Below are positions 36,601 to 45,157 of a stretch of DNA of 51,426 nucleotides, in pieces. The notes beneath the pieces are model-generated. The model did not search any database, was not told where the DNA came from, and worked only from the letters and a program-made list of their open reading frames with translations. Source of the stretch: Ignavibacteria bacterium (GTDB lineage: Bacteria; Bacteroidota; Ignavibacteria; Kapaibacteriales; UBA961); assembly GCA_947491315.1 (NCBI GenBank), contig CANLII010000015.1, positions 1 to 51,426 of the forward strand. The letters run 5' to 3'. Positions within the stretch are counted from its first letter, which is position 1. Each line of letters opens with the position of its first letter. A program made the translations under genes and the position numbers.

Positions 36601-39600
36601 GATCTAGAAACTACGCGGATTTGATCACCGGGACGTACAGGAAGTGAATTGTAATTTTCACCTGCATAATATGTTACCTTACCATTTGGAATGGAAGCAG
36701 GCAATGTAGCACGGTTGATATAAGTTACTTTTTCACTACCATAATTATGTGTTCTTTCATCATCTAGTTGCATTTCCCATCTTCTGCTTCCAAGAGCCGC
36801 GCTATCTTCTGAAACAGCATTATCAGCAATGAAAGGAAGAAGTGAGTTTGTACCACCATAGTTAGCCAAACCTTCATAGAAACGGCGAACTCTTGAAGTA
36901 GTACCTGTTCTTTCTGATGAGTCAGCTACAAAATCTACACGACCACGGAGATATTCACGAGGATATACACCGTCATTATCTGTAGTTGCAACGTCTGTCA
37001 TTTGTGACATATTAACACGAACATAGTCACCGGTAGAGTCATTGATAACAAAGAATACTGATTCATTTAATACCAATGGATCATCATTGTTTGTATTGAT
37101 GTCTGCACCGTTATATTCTGCTTTAGCTTCGAGGAACAATGGATATCCAACTGGATGAGTGAACTCACCAACTCTTTGATCTACTGCAAATTCACCTTGA
37201 AGTCTGCGCAATTGCTTCCAAAGAATATTCTCTGTGCCAGTTGCATAGTTTACTGAATCTGTTGCAAATGGATCACGAAGAAGTCTTTTTACAACTTTAC
37301 CAGCTGATTGTGTAGGACCTGCAGGATATGTTCTCAAGTTTGAAGGAATACCTACTGCGAAATCTTCAATTGGAGCCAAACGGCGTACTGAATAATCTGC
37401 AGTCTTGATATCTGTACCTTTGTCAAACATGTCATAGACCATTCCTGACATCAACAATGTATCAGGTACTTGACCAATCAAGATTGGTCTATAGCTATAG
37501 TCCAAACCTGGTCTATTTTGTGAATTTGTCGCATTGTAGTCAAATGGACCTTGTTCACGAAGATCTGTATATGTTGCTTTATTCAAGAAACGAAGATGTG
37601 TTTGTCCATTTCCACGAACAAAGAATGTTTCTTGAATACCACCGCTTGTGAATCCTGGTTGCGCTGTTGGGAGGATTATAGAAACATTTGCTTCTGTACG
37701 ACCCCAATAATTACCACGAAGTGTATCAACTCCACCACTACCTGTACCATAACCACCTGCCAATGTACCTTTTGTGTTTGGTGCATCTGGAAGACGAATC
37801 AAGAAACGAGCATCATTATGATGAATAGCATTACCTGCTGTATGATAACTTGCAAATGGAATTGGACCAACGATTTCACCGTACAATACTGCACCGGCAA
37901 GATCACTTGATGCCACATTTTGACCACTGATCATTGGACCACCGATAACATCTTGCGCTCTACCAATTTTGGAATGAGCAATATTACCTGTTATCAATGA
38001 ACGCTGGAATACAAGTGCCAATGCATAGTTGTCAGAATAGACAGCTGCACCGGTAAATGCTTGATTATTTTGAATACGAACGCGGTTGAAATACAAAGAA
38101 TCTTTTCTGAAGAATCTGTCTTTTACAACACTGTCTAGGATATAAATCGCACCACCAAGTCCAACACCGTTTTCACGAAGTCCGGAAGGTGAAGGATTAG
38201 TTACATAACCTGGGTGATAGCGCTTCACATCAATGAAGTTTGCACCAATTTGTGATGTACCAGTACCCATCAAACGCTCATCAGGATTAATATCCGCTGA
38301 GTTATTGATGAATCTTGTCAACATGCGAACATCAGCAGGAACTGCAGATATTTTCTTATTGTCAAAGATTGAATCATTAGAAACAAATGATTCTAGTTTA
38401 ATTGTACCATCTGATTCTATTGTAAAGTTGTCAGCATCAGAAACAAAAAGACGATCTGATGATGTCAAAGGATTGATCATCGCAATAGCACCACCTGAAC
38501 CATTGATTACTGCATTGTTTTCAAACAATGTACCTTTCACAAGGTTAAGGTCAGCATTCAATGTATAAAGAGCACCACCACCACGAACAAATCTCTTCTC
38601 TTCTACTGTAGGATTGATTCCGATAGAACCAACTCTATTATTGCGGAAGTCTGTACGAACAATCTTTACAACTCTTTGCCATGCAGGAACGGGAGGTTCA
38701 ATACTTGGTAAATGAATTGCAATAGCACCACCGGAGAATCCCGCTAAATTTCTTAAGAAATTAATACTGAATCCGGGGCCATATGATTGCGCCAAAGGAA
38801 GATCATTGATAAATCCACCAGCACCATAAGAAGTCATATTTCTTTTTGTATAAACAGCTCCACCATGTGCTAGTGCTGAGTTATCTTCAAAGTCAATTCT
38901 ACGACCATAGTCTCTGATTCTTGGGAATGGAGAGTCTGAACCACCAATGATTGGTGATGGACGAGGATCTGTATTACCGTCTACATAGATAGCACCACCG
39001 GAACTTGCTCTGTTGTTTTTGAACCTTGTTCCTTGTAATGAGCTACCACGAATTTGCAAACGACCATATGTATTTTCATGAAAAATAGCTCCACCCAATG
39101 CATAGTCTGCATTATTCTTTGGTGAGAGATATGCTGTTTCTGCTGAATTGTTTTCAAATTCACCATTAATAATCATGGAAGTGAATGCACCAATGTACAA
39201 TCCACCACCACGAGCACCTCTAGTACTCAACTTATCTTGAAGATTCAATACTCTATTATTGGTGAACTTGACAAAGTCTTTCTCACCAAAACGAATCTTG
39301 TCATTCAAAGGATTAATTGCATTGATACGGATAGAGTCATTGACGCCGAGACCGATTTCAAGTCTTCTATATTCATCATTAAAACGACCACCAATATACA
39401 TAGCTCCACCAAATGCTTGGTTCTTCCACTCAGTTGGTACGCCATCAGTTGAATCAACTTTTACTTTTGCAGTATCATTGTCTGCAAGAACTTTACGTCC
39501 ACCAATATTAACCGTATCTACATACGCAACTTTTGTGCGGTTATTATCAAAAGTCAAACGACGAACACGACCAAGATATACAGCAATACGAGGATCATCA

Positions 39601-40769
39601 ACTGATTGACGACGTCCATCATTTGTTGATACCAATGGCTCGCTTGATGGAAGCCCATCTGTATCAAGCATATCTAGTGCAATAATACTGTCATTTTCTC
39701 TGATTACTGATCCGTCAGGATTAGTAATATTAGGGTTTTTATCTGATTGATAGAATGCAAGATTCAAACCTGTTGTATCAGGATATGCGCCAACACCATA
39801 TGGTGCTTGCATCATATTAACAGCACCACCACGGAAGCGTGCCATGTTATTTATGAACTTACAATCTACAAGCCATGTACGAGCTGAGAATGATGACAAA
39901 GCACCACCCGCACCATTTGACATCTTGTTAATTTCTCTGTTCAAAGCGATATGAGCTGTTTTAGCAACACCAGTCAAATTCAAAGTATCATACAAATAGC
40001 GATTATCTACTGTAGTATCCTTGCGGAAATCTTTGAATGTAACATTTCTGAAATATGCAGCACGAGCACCTGGCAATACGATGATATGACCCCACTCGCG
40101 TGAGTAGTCATTTACCGCTTGGCCACGGAATACGATTGGTGCCTGAGTAATGTTAGGTGTATTACCACCTCTTCTCTTCCATGGTTGGAAGCGAACAACA
40201 TCATCATTTTCAAAAAGGCGGGATGCCATGAACATGATCGCACGCTCAGGTGAAATTACTCTACCACCTGAAACGAGACCTCTCTCGACAACATCTACCG
40301 TATTACCCAAATTGGAAACACCGGTCATATTGCCGGATGCATTCTCATTGAGTCTTACATTGAAAATCACATTGCGCTTTCCATCTGCAATGCTCAATTC
40401 AGATTTGGTTCCGATTGAAACGACACTATTCCCTGTATAATAAGGACTGTCATTAAAATCATCACCGGCCGCTGGAGCTGTAGTATTGTATGTTGCCGAC
40501 ATAAATCCGTCAGCAATGATACGACCACCGACTGAGTCGATCATCCTACCATTATCCAAAAACACAACTTCCGTTCCCGGCTCTATAAGCAGAGTACCGG
40601 CAATCATAAGAGTACCGTTAATCTGGTAAATAGAGTCCTTCAAGAAGATACGCACATCATTTGGTGCGATTCTTCCGGAAACTTGTACGAGCGGCTTTTG
40701 TGCATAACTGGTGCCAGCCATCAGCAATAGTGCGAATAGCATGGTACCCAAGCGAAGCAAACGTCGCAT
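33648..40769 (-). CDS. Giant T9SS-sorted beta-helix (Pmp-like repeat) surface protein, 2373 residues
   Basis: Start 40769 follows a perfect GGAGG; a longer frame reaches 40823. The signal peptide ends TSYAQK at 23. Residues 55-90 (IEPGTEVVFLDNGRMIDSVGGRIIADG) open a right-handed beta-helix. Between about 285 and 945 it carries chlamydial Pmp-type repeats: FxNN paired with GGA[IVL], for example FINN-GGAV, FKNN-GGAI, FEDN-GGAV, FENN-GGAI. Long beta-rich regions follow, with an Ig-like cadherin module near 1905-1930 (WLMINPKSGLLYGTPG). The last 85 residues (ANPNPANESVNF, VQVYNLLGNIV, GTPVAPGIYTVKL, NVVVAR) are a type A/FlgD-like T9SS tail. It is the first gene of the surface-protein block and is probably an adhesin or surface scaffold. 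Confidence 0.92.
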   Translation of the reverse strand: MRRLLRLGTMLFALLLMAGTSYAQKPLVQVSGRIAPNDVRIFLKDSIYQINGTLMIAGTLLIEPGTEVVFLDNGRMIDSVGGRIIADGFMSATYNTTAPAAGDDFNDSPYYTGNSVVSIGTKSELSIADGKRNVIFNVRLNENASGNMTGVSNLGNTVDVVERGLVSGGRVISPERAIMFMASRLFENDDVVRFQPWKRRGGNTPNITQAPIVFRGQAVNDYSREWGHIIVLPGARAAYFRNVTFKDFRKDTTVDNRYLYDTLNLTGVAKTAHIALNREINKMSNGAGGALSSFSARTWLVDCKFINNMARFRGGAVNMMQAPYGVGAYPDTTGLNLAFYQSDKNPNITNPDGSVIRENDSIIALDMLDTDGLPSSEPLVSTNDGRRQSVDDPRIAVYLGRVRRLTFDNNRTKVAYVDTVNIGGRKVLADNDTAKVKVDSTDGVPTEWKNQAFGGAMYIGGRFNDEYRRLEIGLGVNDSIRINAINPLNDKIRFGEKDFVKFTNNRVLNLQDKLSTRGARGGGLYIGAFTSMIINGEFENNSAETAYLSPKNNADYALGGAIFHENTYGRLQIRGSSLQGTRFKNNRASSGGAIYVDGNTDPRPSPIIGGSDSPFPRIRDYGRRIDFEDNSALAHGGAVYTKRNMTSYGAGGFINDLPLAQSYGPGFSINFLRNLAGFSGGAIAIHLPSIEPPVPAWQRVVKIVRTDFRNNRVGSIGINPTVEEKRFVRGGGALYTLNADLNLVKGTLFENNAVINGSGGAIAMINPLTSSDRLFVSDADNFTIESDGTIKLESFVSNDSIFDNKKISAVPADVRMLTRFINNSADINPDERLMGTGTSQIGANFIDVKRYHPGYVTNPSPSGLRENGVGLGGAIYILDSVVKDRFFRKDSLYFNRVRIQNNQAFTGAAVYSDNYALALVFQRSLITGNIAHSKIGRAQDVIGGPMISGQNVASSDLAGAVLYGEIVGPIPFASYHTAGNAIHHNDARFLIRLPDAPNTKGTLAGGYGTGSGGVDTLRGNYWGRTEANVSIILPTAQPGFTSGGIQETFFVRGNGQTHLRFLNKATYTDLREQGPFDYNATNSQNRPGLDYSYRPILIGQVPDTLLMSGMVYDMFDKGTDIKTADYSVRRLAPIEDFAVGIPSNLRTYPAGPTQSAGKVVKRLLRDPFATDSVNYATGTENILWKQLRRLQGEFAVDQRVGEFTHPVGYPLFLEAKAEYNGADINTNNDDPLVLNESVFFVINDSTGDYVRVNMSQMTDVATTDNDGVYPREYLRGRVDFVADSSERTGTTSRVRRFYEGLANYGGTNSLLPFIADNAVSEDSAALGSRRWEMQLDDERTHNYGSEKVTYINRATLPASIPNGKVTYYAGENYNSLPVRPGDQIRVVSRSVLWREGVNEAINKGISFRINGSVPGPVWTGSAVSVANPNVNPLFFTSFKDKVFVNEDVSYNRASTAGQKIGRDTIFVVTAVDSNKMYDPRWAMNLSNADGNVFTQLEYTWMPLFLNGNGTFTADTSSTEKLTGIRRWLRADTVWSNERTTTHPYYGATGRVALFGKPTNPYVIPGGEHVQVTAQNWAPNYRGTDAIRSLNLTDAQKNTLMGTSILDAAELELAFTKNVVSKFIYLYPSYYHAQSYDAQNARYANQDTVDFGNATRITYRFSIHVIDSQPVFQNTLQTSANCAAAGANQNFFVANVTDKLRFFVDFETDDEKEDLDAATNEGWDFRYGRTSYSFESKAIRSDDQVTDELSETRPSWMGDSYLYKNTSDTNVDPNGYDFTTFGQLNVRIARAQAIAMMTSKETVARVNGALNTDTMITIVVNDGHSGITHMTKRVFINVSPEIRTTSLPMAKEDVDYNPALLDFTKRIEYFDPNFGQEQSFELIYTDESRNDVPKDPCFAEAGNWDLTNVKTTPKWLMINPKSGLLYGTPGVKDAPRKGANAEKITVLITDAGGLTDLRVINLEVEETNHDPRAIMSPAIRCIANGQAYEDTITVGDIDLLREIPADAKESVTISIDPPIGNLTIEPSVINGTAVDTASAMNNKVIIKSNGPLDIPSSLITDGKVTIRIKADDGDAQTFYTFKVNVSDVTDFITTIRVQNNAGAYQDLQFGTARNATTGEKEPDAGKLDANYCEFELPPFPPTDVFDARWTIIKTNGMHRNLFPTAIKGDSSRTMYKARFQSGAELGNTSPATPVTLTWKLSTVPSRTDATRNPSGGSWRIMDGGSFNYFQYDMATGTGKKSALIDAEATGDDFKITIKPDFINSFVISYDHASNINEDQPTSVMGQTLVSEANPNPANESVNFAVTSSRENVSVQVYNLLGNIVNSFSTDLGLGTSNVSWNTKDSNGTPVAPGIYTVKLSVGNEIVIRNVVVAR

Positions 40770-40861
40770 AATACCTCCGTTTGTTAAATAATAACTTAAA
40801 ACTGTATTGTCAAATTTTATCATAGTTAGGGCGCAAAGACATTAATATCAAATAGTCATAA

Positions 40862-41587
40862 TCAATTTTCATGCCAACCAAGACGGGCTAAACCCATTTT
40901 TGCCTCTGTTGTATATTCTGAGCCAGAATTTTTATCAGTTAAACCTTTTAGAAGAGCAATTGCTTTCTCTTTTGCTGAAGTTGATCCACCGGCTGATGCC
41001 TTTTCATAATTTAATGCAGCAAAGAGAACATATCTTTCATACAGAGGTCCATCCTTTGAACCTGCAGCAGCTTCATACAATGAAGCGGCTTCTTCAAAAT
41101 TATTTGCTTCTTCTTTACAAGCAGCCAATCCGGCTTTCCCACCTGCGCTCACAGTTGCATCTTTGCTTCCAGAGGCTGTTTCAAAATATGGCATTGCTTC
41201 AGAGAATTTGCCAAGATTCATGAGTGATGTACCTGCATACAATGCTGCAAATGAACCAGCAGATGTCCCGCCATATTCACTTTCGATTGCTTTCAGACCA
41301 ATTACCTTGCCACCACGAATTGATCTTGCAGGATCGCCATCCAATGCTTTTTGGAATTGACCTGACTCATAATAAGAGGAAATTCTTGACAAAGCTGTCA
41401 TAGCTTCATCATTGCTTGTCTCTTGCATTCCTGTATAGAAATAATATCCAAGACCAATTGCTAGTACAGCAATCAAAGCAAAACCTATATTCTTGATTTT
41501 ACCAATCAGAACATCTTGTTCTTGCTCTGTTTCGCGTACATTCCAATCACTTTCATTGGATTCGATCATTTTTTCTGTTTCTGACAT
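40862..41587 (-). CDS. Membrane-anchored tetratricopeptide-repeat protein (YfgM-like)
   Basis: A 241-residue protein: an acidic cytosolic N-terminus (1-30), one transmembrane helix (about 33-50, IGFALIAVLAIGLGYYFY), and a C-terminal TPR region (about 60-240) with repeated pattern A-x-x-Y-x-G-x-x-x-x-x-x-G-x-F-x-x-A (YAGTSLMNLGKFSEAMPYFETA, AACKEEANNFEEAASLYEAA). This layout matches TPR_21/YfgM-like proteins, which sit in the inner membrane facing the periplasm and contact SecYEG and chaperones. Function here is unproved. It lies 35 bases after tRNA-Arg on the same strand with no terminator between, so it may be co-transcribed with the tRNA. Confidence 0.82.
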   Translation of the reverse strand: MSETEKMIESNESDWNVRETEQEQDVLIGKIKNIGFALIAVLAIGLGYYFYTGMQETSNDEAMTALSRISSYYESGQFQKALDGDPARSIRGGKVIGLKAIESEYGGTSAGSFAALYAGTSLMNLGKFSEAMPYFETASGSKDATVSAGGKAGLAACKEEANNFEEAASLYEAAAGSKDGPLYERYVLFAALNYEKASAGGSTSAKEKAIALLKGLTDKNSGSEYTTEAKMGLARLGWHEN

Positions 41588-41622
41588 AGTATTATAACTT
41601 GTTTATACTCATATTGTTAATG

Positions 41623-41696
41623 CGCGCCCGAAGGGAGTCGAACCCCCAACCTTTGGAACCGGAATCCAATGCTCTATCCGGTTGAGCTACGGGCGC
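41623..41696 (-). tRNA. tRNA-Arg(CCG)
   Basis: A complete 74-base cloverleaf. Acceptor GCGCCCG/CGGGCGC, D-stem GCTC/GAGC, anticodon stem TTGGA/TCCAA around the loop TTCCGGT (anticodon CCG, reading CGG), variable AGGTT, T-arm GGGGG-TTCGACT-CCCTT with two G-U pairs, discriminator G. The 3' CCA is not encoded. A TATATTTGC promoter lies 31 bases upstream. Confidence 0.95.
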
Positions 41697-41726
41697 AACT
41701 CGCTAAGCATACTTCTAGTAGCGTGG

Positions 41727-41756
41727 CAAATATAGGACATTTTGTGGATAAAACAA
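41727..41756 (-). promoter_or_regulatory. Promoter of tRNA-Arg (TTG-19-TATATTTG)
   Basis: On the minus strand TTG (41754-41756), a 19-base spacer and TATATTTG (41727-41734) match both parts of the Bacteroidota promoter consensus (TTG...TAnnTTTG). This is the best-formed promoter in the window. Transcription should start about 20-25 bases before the tRNA. Confidence 0.65.
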
Positions 41757-41895
41757 GCCTATATTATTCCGAGAAACACTTTCAATACCATCGATATTGT
41801 CGCATTATCTCTTCACTTGTTGTGGACAATGGTGTCAGGTTTCTTACACACTGTCATGTATATAACAGAGTGGATTGTCAGGTTTTCCACAAATA

Positions 41896-41930
41896 GAAAA
41901 CCCGACCTTCGAATAGATCGGGTTCTTTTT
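41896..41930. terminator. Bidirectional terminator hairpin after the E1 gene
   Basis: AACCCGA (41899-41905) pairs with TCGGGTT (41918-41924). On the minus strand the stem is followed by TTCTATTTG and ends the gatB-ilvE-E1 transcript 26 bases after the E1 stop; on the plus strand it is followed by CTTTTTT. The rest of the 41757-41956 spacer shows no gene or other feature. Confidence 0.65.
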
Positions 41931-41956
41931 TAATACAGTAATAATGGCATTATATA

Positions 41957-44191
41957 TCAATAATTGACAGTTTTCAATATTTCATTCTTAATATCCTGTA
42001 TATTCAACAGGATTTCGGCCTCCAGAGATTTAGCAAAACCGACCGGTACATCTTTACTGGCAATTCGCCCAACCGGAGCATCAAGAATCGAGAATAGTTC
42101 TGAAGTGATGCTTGCTGAAATCTCTCCACCAATACCCACTGTCAGATAATGCTCATGCGCAATAACCGCTCTATTGGTTTTTCGTACAGATGTAAACACT
42201 GTTTGGCGATCCCATGGCTTCAATGAACGCAAATCAATCACTTCGCATGAGATTCCATGCTCTGCAAATAACTCATCTGCAGCCTTCAAAGACAAATGAA
42301 TGGCATTACCATAAGAAATCAATGTGCAATCTGTGCCCGGACGGCGAATGCGTGCTTTACCAAAAGGAACGATGAAGTCATCACCTGGAAGCGATGTTGA
42401 ACTTGGACGATAATTGTACAAAAACTTCGGTTCTAGGAACATTGTCACCCCTTTTGAACGAATGGAATTTCTCATGAGTCCAATGGCATCATCAGCAAAT
42501 GCTGGACATACAACTCTGATTCCGGGTATACCGGCGAACATTGCATCCAAATTTTGTGAATGATATAATCCACCCTGAATATACCCACCACTTGCGAGTC
42601 GAATTGTGATATTCGGTGAGAATTGCCCACGCGTTCTCCAATATTCATGTGAACATTCAATCAATTGCTCCATTGCCGGCCAGAAATAATCGGCAAATTC
42701 AGCACCTTCTACCACCACCCGAATATCATCACGATAGCGTGTGAAACCATTTGCAGTACCAACGATATAATCCTCAGCAATCGGAGCATTGAAGATTCTT
42801 TCATTGCCGAATTCATCCAACATTCCCTTTGGAACATTGAAAATTCCCTGCTTATTCACCGATGCAACATCTTGTCCCCACAAATATGTATGTGGATTCT
42901 TCTGAAACTCTTGCTTCATCGCAATATTAATACCTTCACGGAAGGTATACTGTTGTGCATTTGGATCACTTACAAAATCGTATTCGCTTGTATCATCATA
43001 AGAAACCACGGATTCAGGCATCAAGAAATCAAGATAACTTGAACCTAAAGGATCGGGAGCAATCTCTGCGATGTCTGCAGCAGCAAATATTGCATTCTTA
43101 TTCTCTTCTTCGATTGCAAGTAATTCTTCTTCTGTCAAAATCTTCTTTGCAAGAATTGCATTGCGGAAAGCGGGAAGCGGATCACGATCTTTCATTTCCT
43201 GAATTTCTTCAGGAGTTCTATACAATTCATGATTATCACTGTTTGAATGCGAACCGATTCGATCACAATCAGCATGAACAAATACTGGACCTGCACCAGA
43301 CAATGCATATTCCTGAGCTTCCTTCAATGCACGATATGAATCAAATACATCGCGACCATCACATTTGATGATTTTTAAATGCTTAAAACCAATGAAATTA
43401 TCTGAAACGACAAGATTCGCGGTTTGCTCATGAAGAGGAACGGAAATACCAAATTTATTATTCTGAATCACAAATACCACAGGCAACTTTTCACGAGAAG
43501 CACCATTAATCGCCTCATAAAAATATCCCTCGGAACATGCTGAATCTCCACCGGAATAGTACACCACTTCATCGCCATTGAATTTCTTTACCGCTCTTGC
43601 CAAACCTGCAGCATGCAATGAGTGATTACCCGTACAAGATGAACCATTTTGAATACCAATGGATGGTTTCGCAAAGTGATTACTCATGTGTCGGCCACCG
43701 CCTGCAACATCAGCATCTTTGGAAAGTCCATTCAAAATGATTTCTTCAACCGTAATTCCCGCAGAAAGAGATGTCATCAAATCACGATAATACGGAAAGA
43801 GGAAATCCTTGTTCTGACGAAATATTTGCCCAAGTGCAATCTGAATACCATCATGTCCGGCGCATGGAGCATGATAAGACCAACCCTTCGCCATCTTCAA
43901 ATACAAGGCTGCCTTTATATCCAGGCGGCGTCCCAGATGTTGCATTTTGTACCAAGAAACAATTGTTTGCTTATCAAACCCCTTCATATCAAAAGCACTG
44001 AACTGCGCTTTCTGAGCGGTCTTGACCGTCTTTTTTGACACAAGTTTTGTCACAACTGCTTTCTTGACAGTGGGTTTACTCTTGTTTGGAGCTGCAACTT
44101 GCGTCTTTTTTGAAGCAATGGGTTTGACCTGTACCTTTTTCGCGCTCGATGCTTTCGGTTGTATCTCTTTTTTTGTGGCGGTCTTAGCCAT
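41957..44191 (-). CDS. 2-oxoacid dehydrogenase E1, fused alpha-beta subunits (branched-chain/pyruvate type)
   Basis: A 744-residue thiamine-diphosphate enzyme that decarboxylates a 2-oxoacid and passes the acyl group to lipoyl-E2. Residues 1-62 are an unusual Lys/Ala/Thr-rich tail (18 lysines). The alpha part (about 65-400) has HDGIQIALGQ, GGGRHMSNHF, SSCTGNH and the ThDP motif GGDSACSEG...IQNN (214-245). The beta part (about 415-744) has GQDVASVNKQGIFNV, FNAPIAEDYIVGTANGF, LASGGYIQGGLYHSQN and DLRSLKPWD. Fusion and the neighbouring ilvE suggest the 2-oxoisovalerate (branched-chain) complex, although pyruvate is not excluded. Start 44191 follows AGGA; the upstream frame from 44251 looks unrelated. 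No E2 or E3 is adjacent. Confidence 0.9.
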   Translation of the reverse strand: MAKTATKKEIQPKASSAKKVQVKPIASKKTQVAAPNKSKPTVKKAVVTKLVSKKTVKTAQKAQFSAFDMKGFDKQTIVSWYKMQHLGRRLDIKAALYLKMAKGWSYHAPCAGHDGIQIALGQIFRQNKDFLFPYYRDLMTSLSAGITVEEIILNGLSKDADVAGGGRHMSNHFAKPSIGIQNGSSCTGNHSLHAAGLARAVKKFNGDEVVYYSGGDSACSEGYFYEAINGASREKLPVVFVIQNNKFGISVPLHEQTANLVVSDNFIGFKHLKIIKCDGRDVFDSYRALKEAQEYALSGAGPVFVHADCDRIGSHSNSDNHELYRTPEEIQEMKDRDPLPAFRNAILAKKILTEEELLAIEEENKNAIFAAADIAEIAPDPLGSSYLDFLMPESVVSYDDTSEYDFVSDPNAQQYTFREGINIAMKQEFQKNPHTYLWGQDVASVNKQGIFNVPKGMLDEFGNERIFNAPIAEDYIVGTANGFTRYRDDIRVVVEGAEFADYFWPAMEQLIECSHEYWRTRGQFSPNITIRLASGGYIQGGLYHSQNLDAMFAGIPGIRVVCPAFADDAIGLMRNSIRSKGVTMFLEPKFLYNYRPSSTSLPGDDFIVPFGKARIRRPGTDCTLISYGNAIHLSLKAADELFAEHGISCEVIDLRSLKPWDRQTVFTSVRKTNRAVIAHEHYLTVGIGGEISASITSELFSILDAPVGRIASKDVPVGFAKSLEAEILLNIQDIKNEILKTVNY

Positions 44192-44232
44192 AGTGATATC
44201 TATCCTGTATTTAGATTCTTGAATTTGTTCAA

Positions 44233-45150
44233 TCACACATAAGTCAACCAACCATGATCATTATTACCATCATGAATGATTTCATTAAATGCTTGTTGAA
44301 TACACTTTGTCACGGGCCCAACTTTACCGTCTCCCACACTGATTCTATCCACCGAGCGAACCGGAGTAATTTCAACTGCGGTACCGGTAAAAAAGATCTC
44401 GTCTGAAGTGTACAACATCGCTCTTGGCACGGTTGTTTCACGAACTTCATAACCAAGTTCTTTGGCCAATGTGATTGCCGTATGTCTTGTGATACCTTCC
44501 AAAATCGATGATGACATGGGAGGAGTAAATACAATTCCATCATGAACGAAGAAAATATTTTCACCGCTTCCTTCGCCAACATTTCCATGTACATCCAAAC
44601 CAATTCCCTCGGAATAACCATTTATGATGGCTTCCATGCGAATCAACTGCGAACTGAGATAATTGCCAGATGCTTTAGACACAGCAGGTAATGTATTGTT
44701 ATGCAATCTTTGCCAAGAGGAAACACATACATCCACACCTTGCTCCAATGACTCTTTTCCGAGATATACACCCCATTCCCAGCACGCAATAGATACTTCG
44801 ATCGGACAATTCAGTGGATATACTCCGAGATTTTCATACCCACGGTACGCTATCGGTCTGATATAACATGATTCAAGTGAATTTTTTCGAACCAATTCTT
44901 TGGCTGCTTCACACATTTCATCAATGGAATAAGGCATTTCGCCGCGATATAATTTCACTGATTGCTCGAGTCTTTTCATATGCTCTCGCAATCTGAAAAT
45001 GCCAGTACCCTTCGGAGTCTTGTAGGCGCGAATACCTTCGAACCAACCTGATCCATAGTGTACCACATGCGATAAAACATGAATCGTTGCTTTGTCCCAA
45101 TCGACAAATTCACCATTCATCCATATATATGGGGTTTTTGGAATAGCCAT
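44233..45150 (-). CDS. ilvE: Branched-chain amino-acid aminotransferase
   Basis: A 305-residue class IV PLP enzyme that interconverts leucine, isoleucine and valine with their 2-oxoacids. HYGSGWFEGIRAY (31-43) opens the active site, and K159 in VSKASGNYLSSQL is the PLP lysine, at the same number as in E. coli IlvE. GLDVHGNVGEGSGENIFFV and EIFFTGTAVEITPV complete the family pattern. Length is typical. Start 45150 follows GAGG; the frame opens earlier, inside gatB. It lies 7 bases after gatB and 41 bases before the E1 gene, whose likely substrates are the 2-oxoacids made here. Confidence 0.96.
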   Translation of the reverse strand: MAIPKTPYIWMNGEFVDWDKATIHVLSHVVHYGSGWFEGIRAYKTPKGTGIFRLREHMKRLEQSVKLYRGEMPYSIDEMCEAAKELVRKNSLESCYIRPIAYRGYENLGVYPLNCPIEVSIACWEWGVYLGKESLEQGVDVCVSSWQRLHNNTLPAVSKASGNYLSSQLIRMEAIINGYSEGIGLDVHGNVGEGSGENIFFVHDGIVFTPPMSSSILEGITRHTAITLAKELGYEVRETTVPRAMLYTSDEIFFTGTAVEITPVRSVDRISVGDGKVGPVTKCIQQAFNEIIHDGNNDHGWLTYV

Positions 45151-45157
45151 GTTTACC

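Noticed and set aside
37900-40000. Repeated short motifs in the giant gene looked like a possible CRISPR or tandem repeat array
   Set aside because: The repeats are at protein level (GGA and FxNN), vary in DNA sequence and spacing, and lie inside one intact reading frame.
40770-40861. Sigma-70-like TTGACA before the 2373-residue gene
   Set aside because: The spacing to an acceptable -10 (TATTTA or TATTAT) is off or the match is poor, and the lineage appears to use TAnnTTTG boxes.
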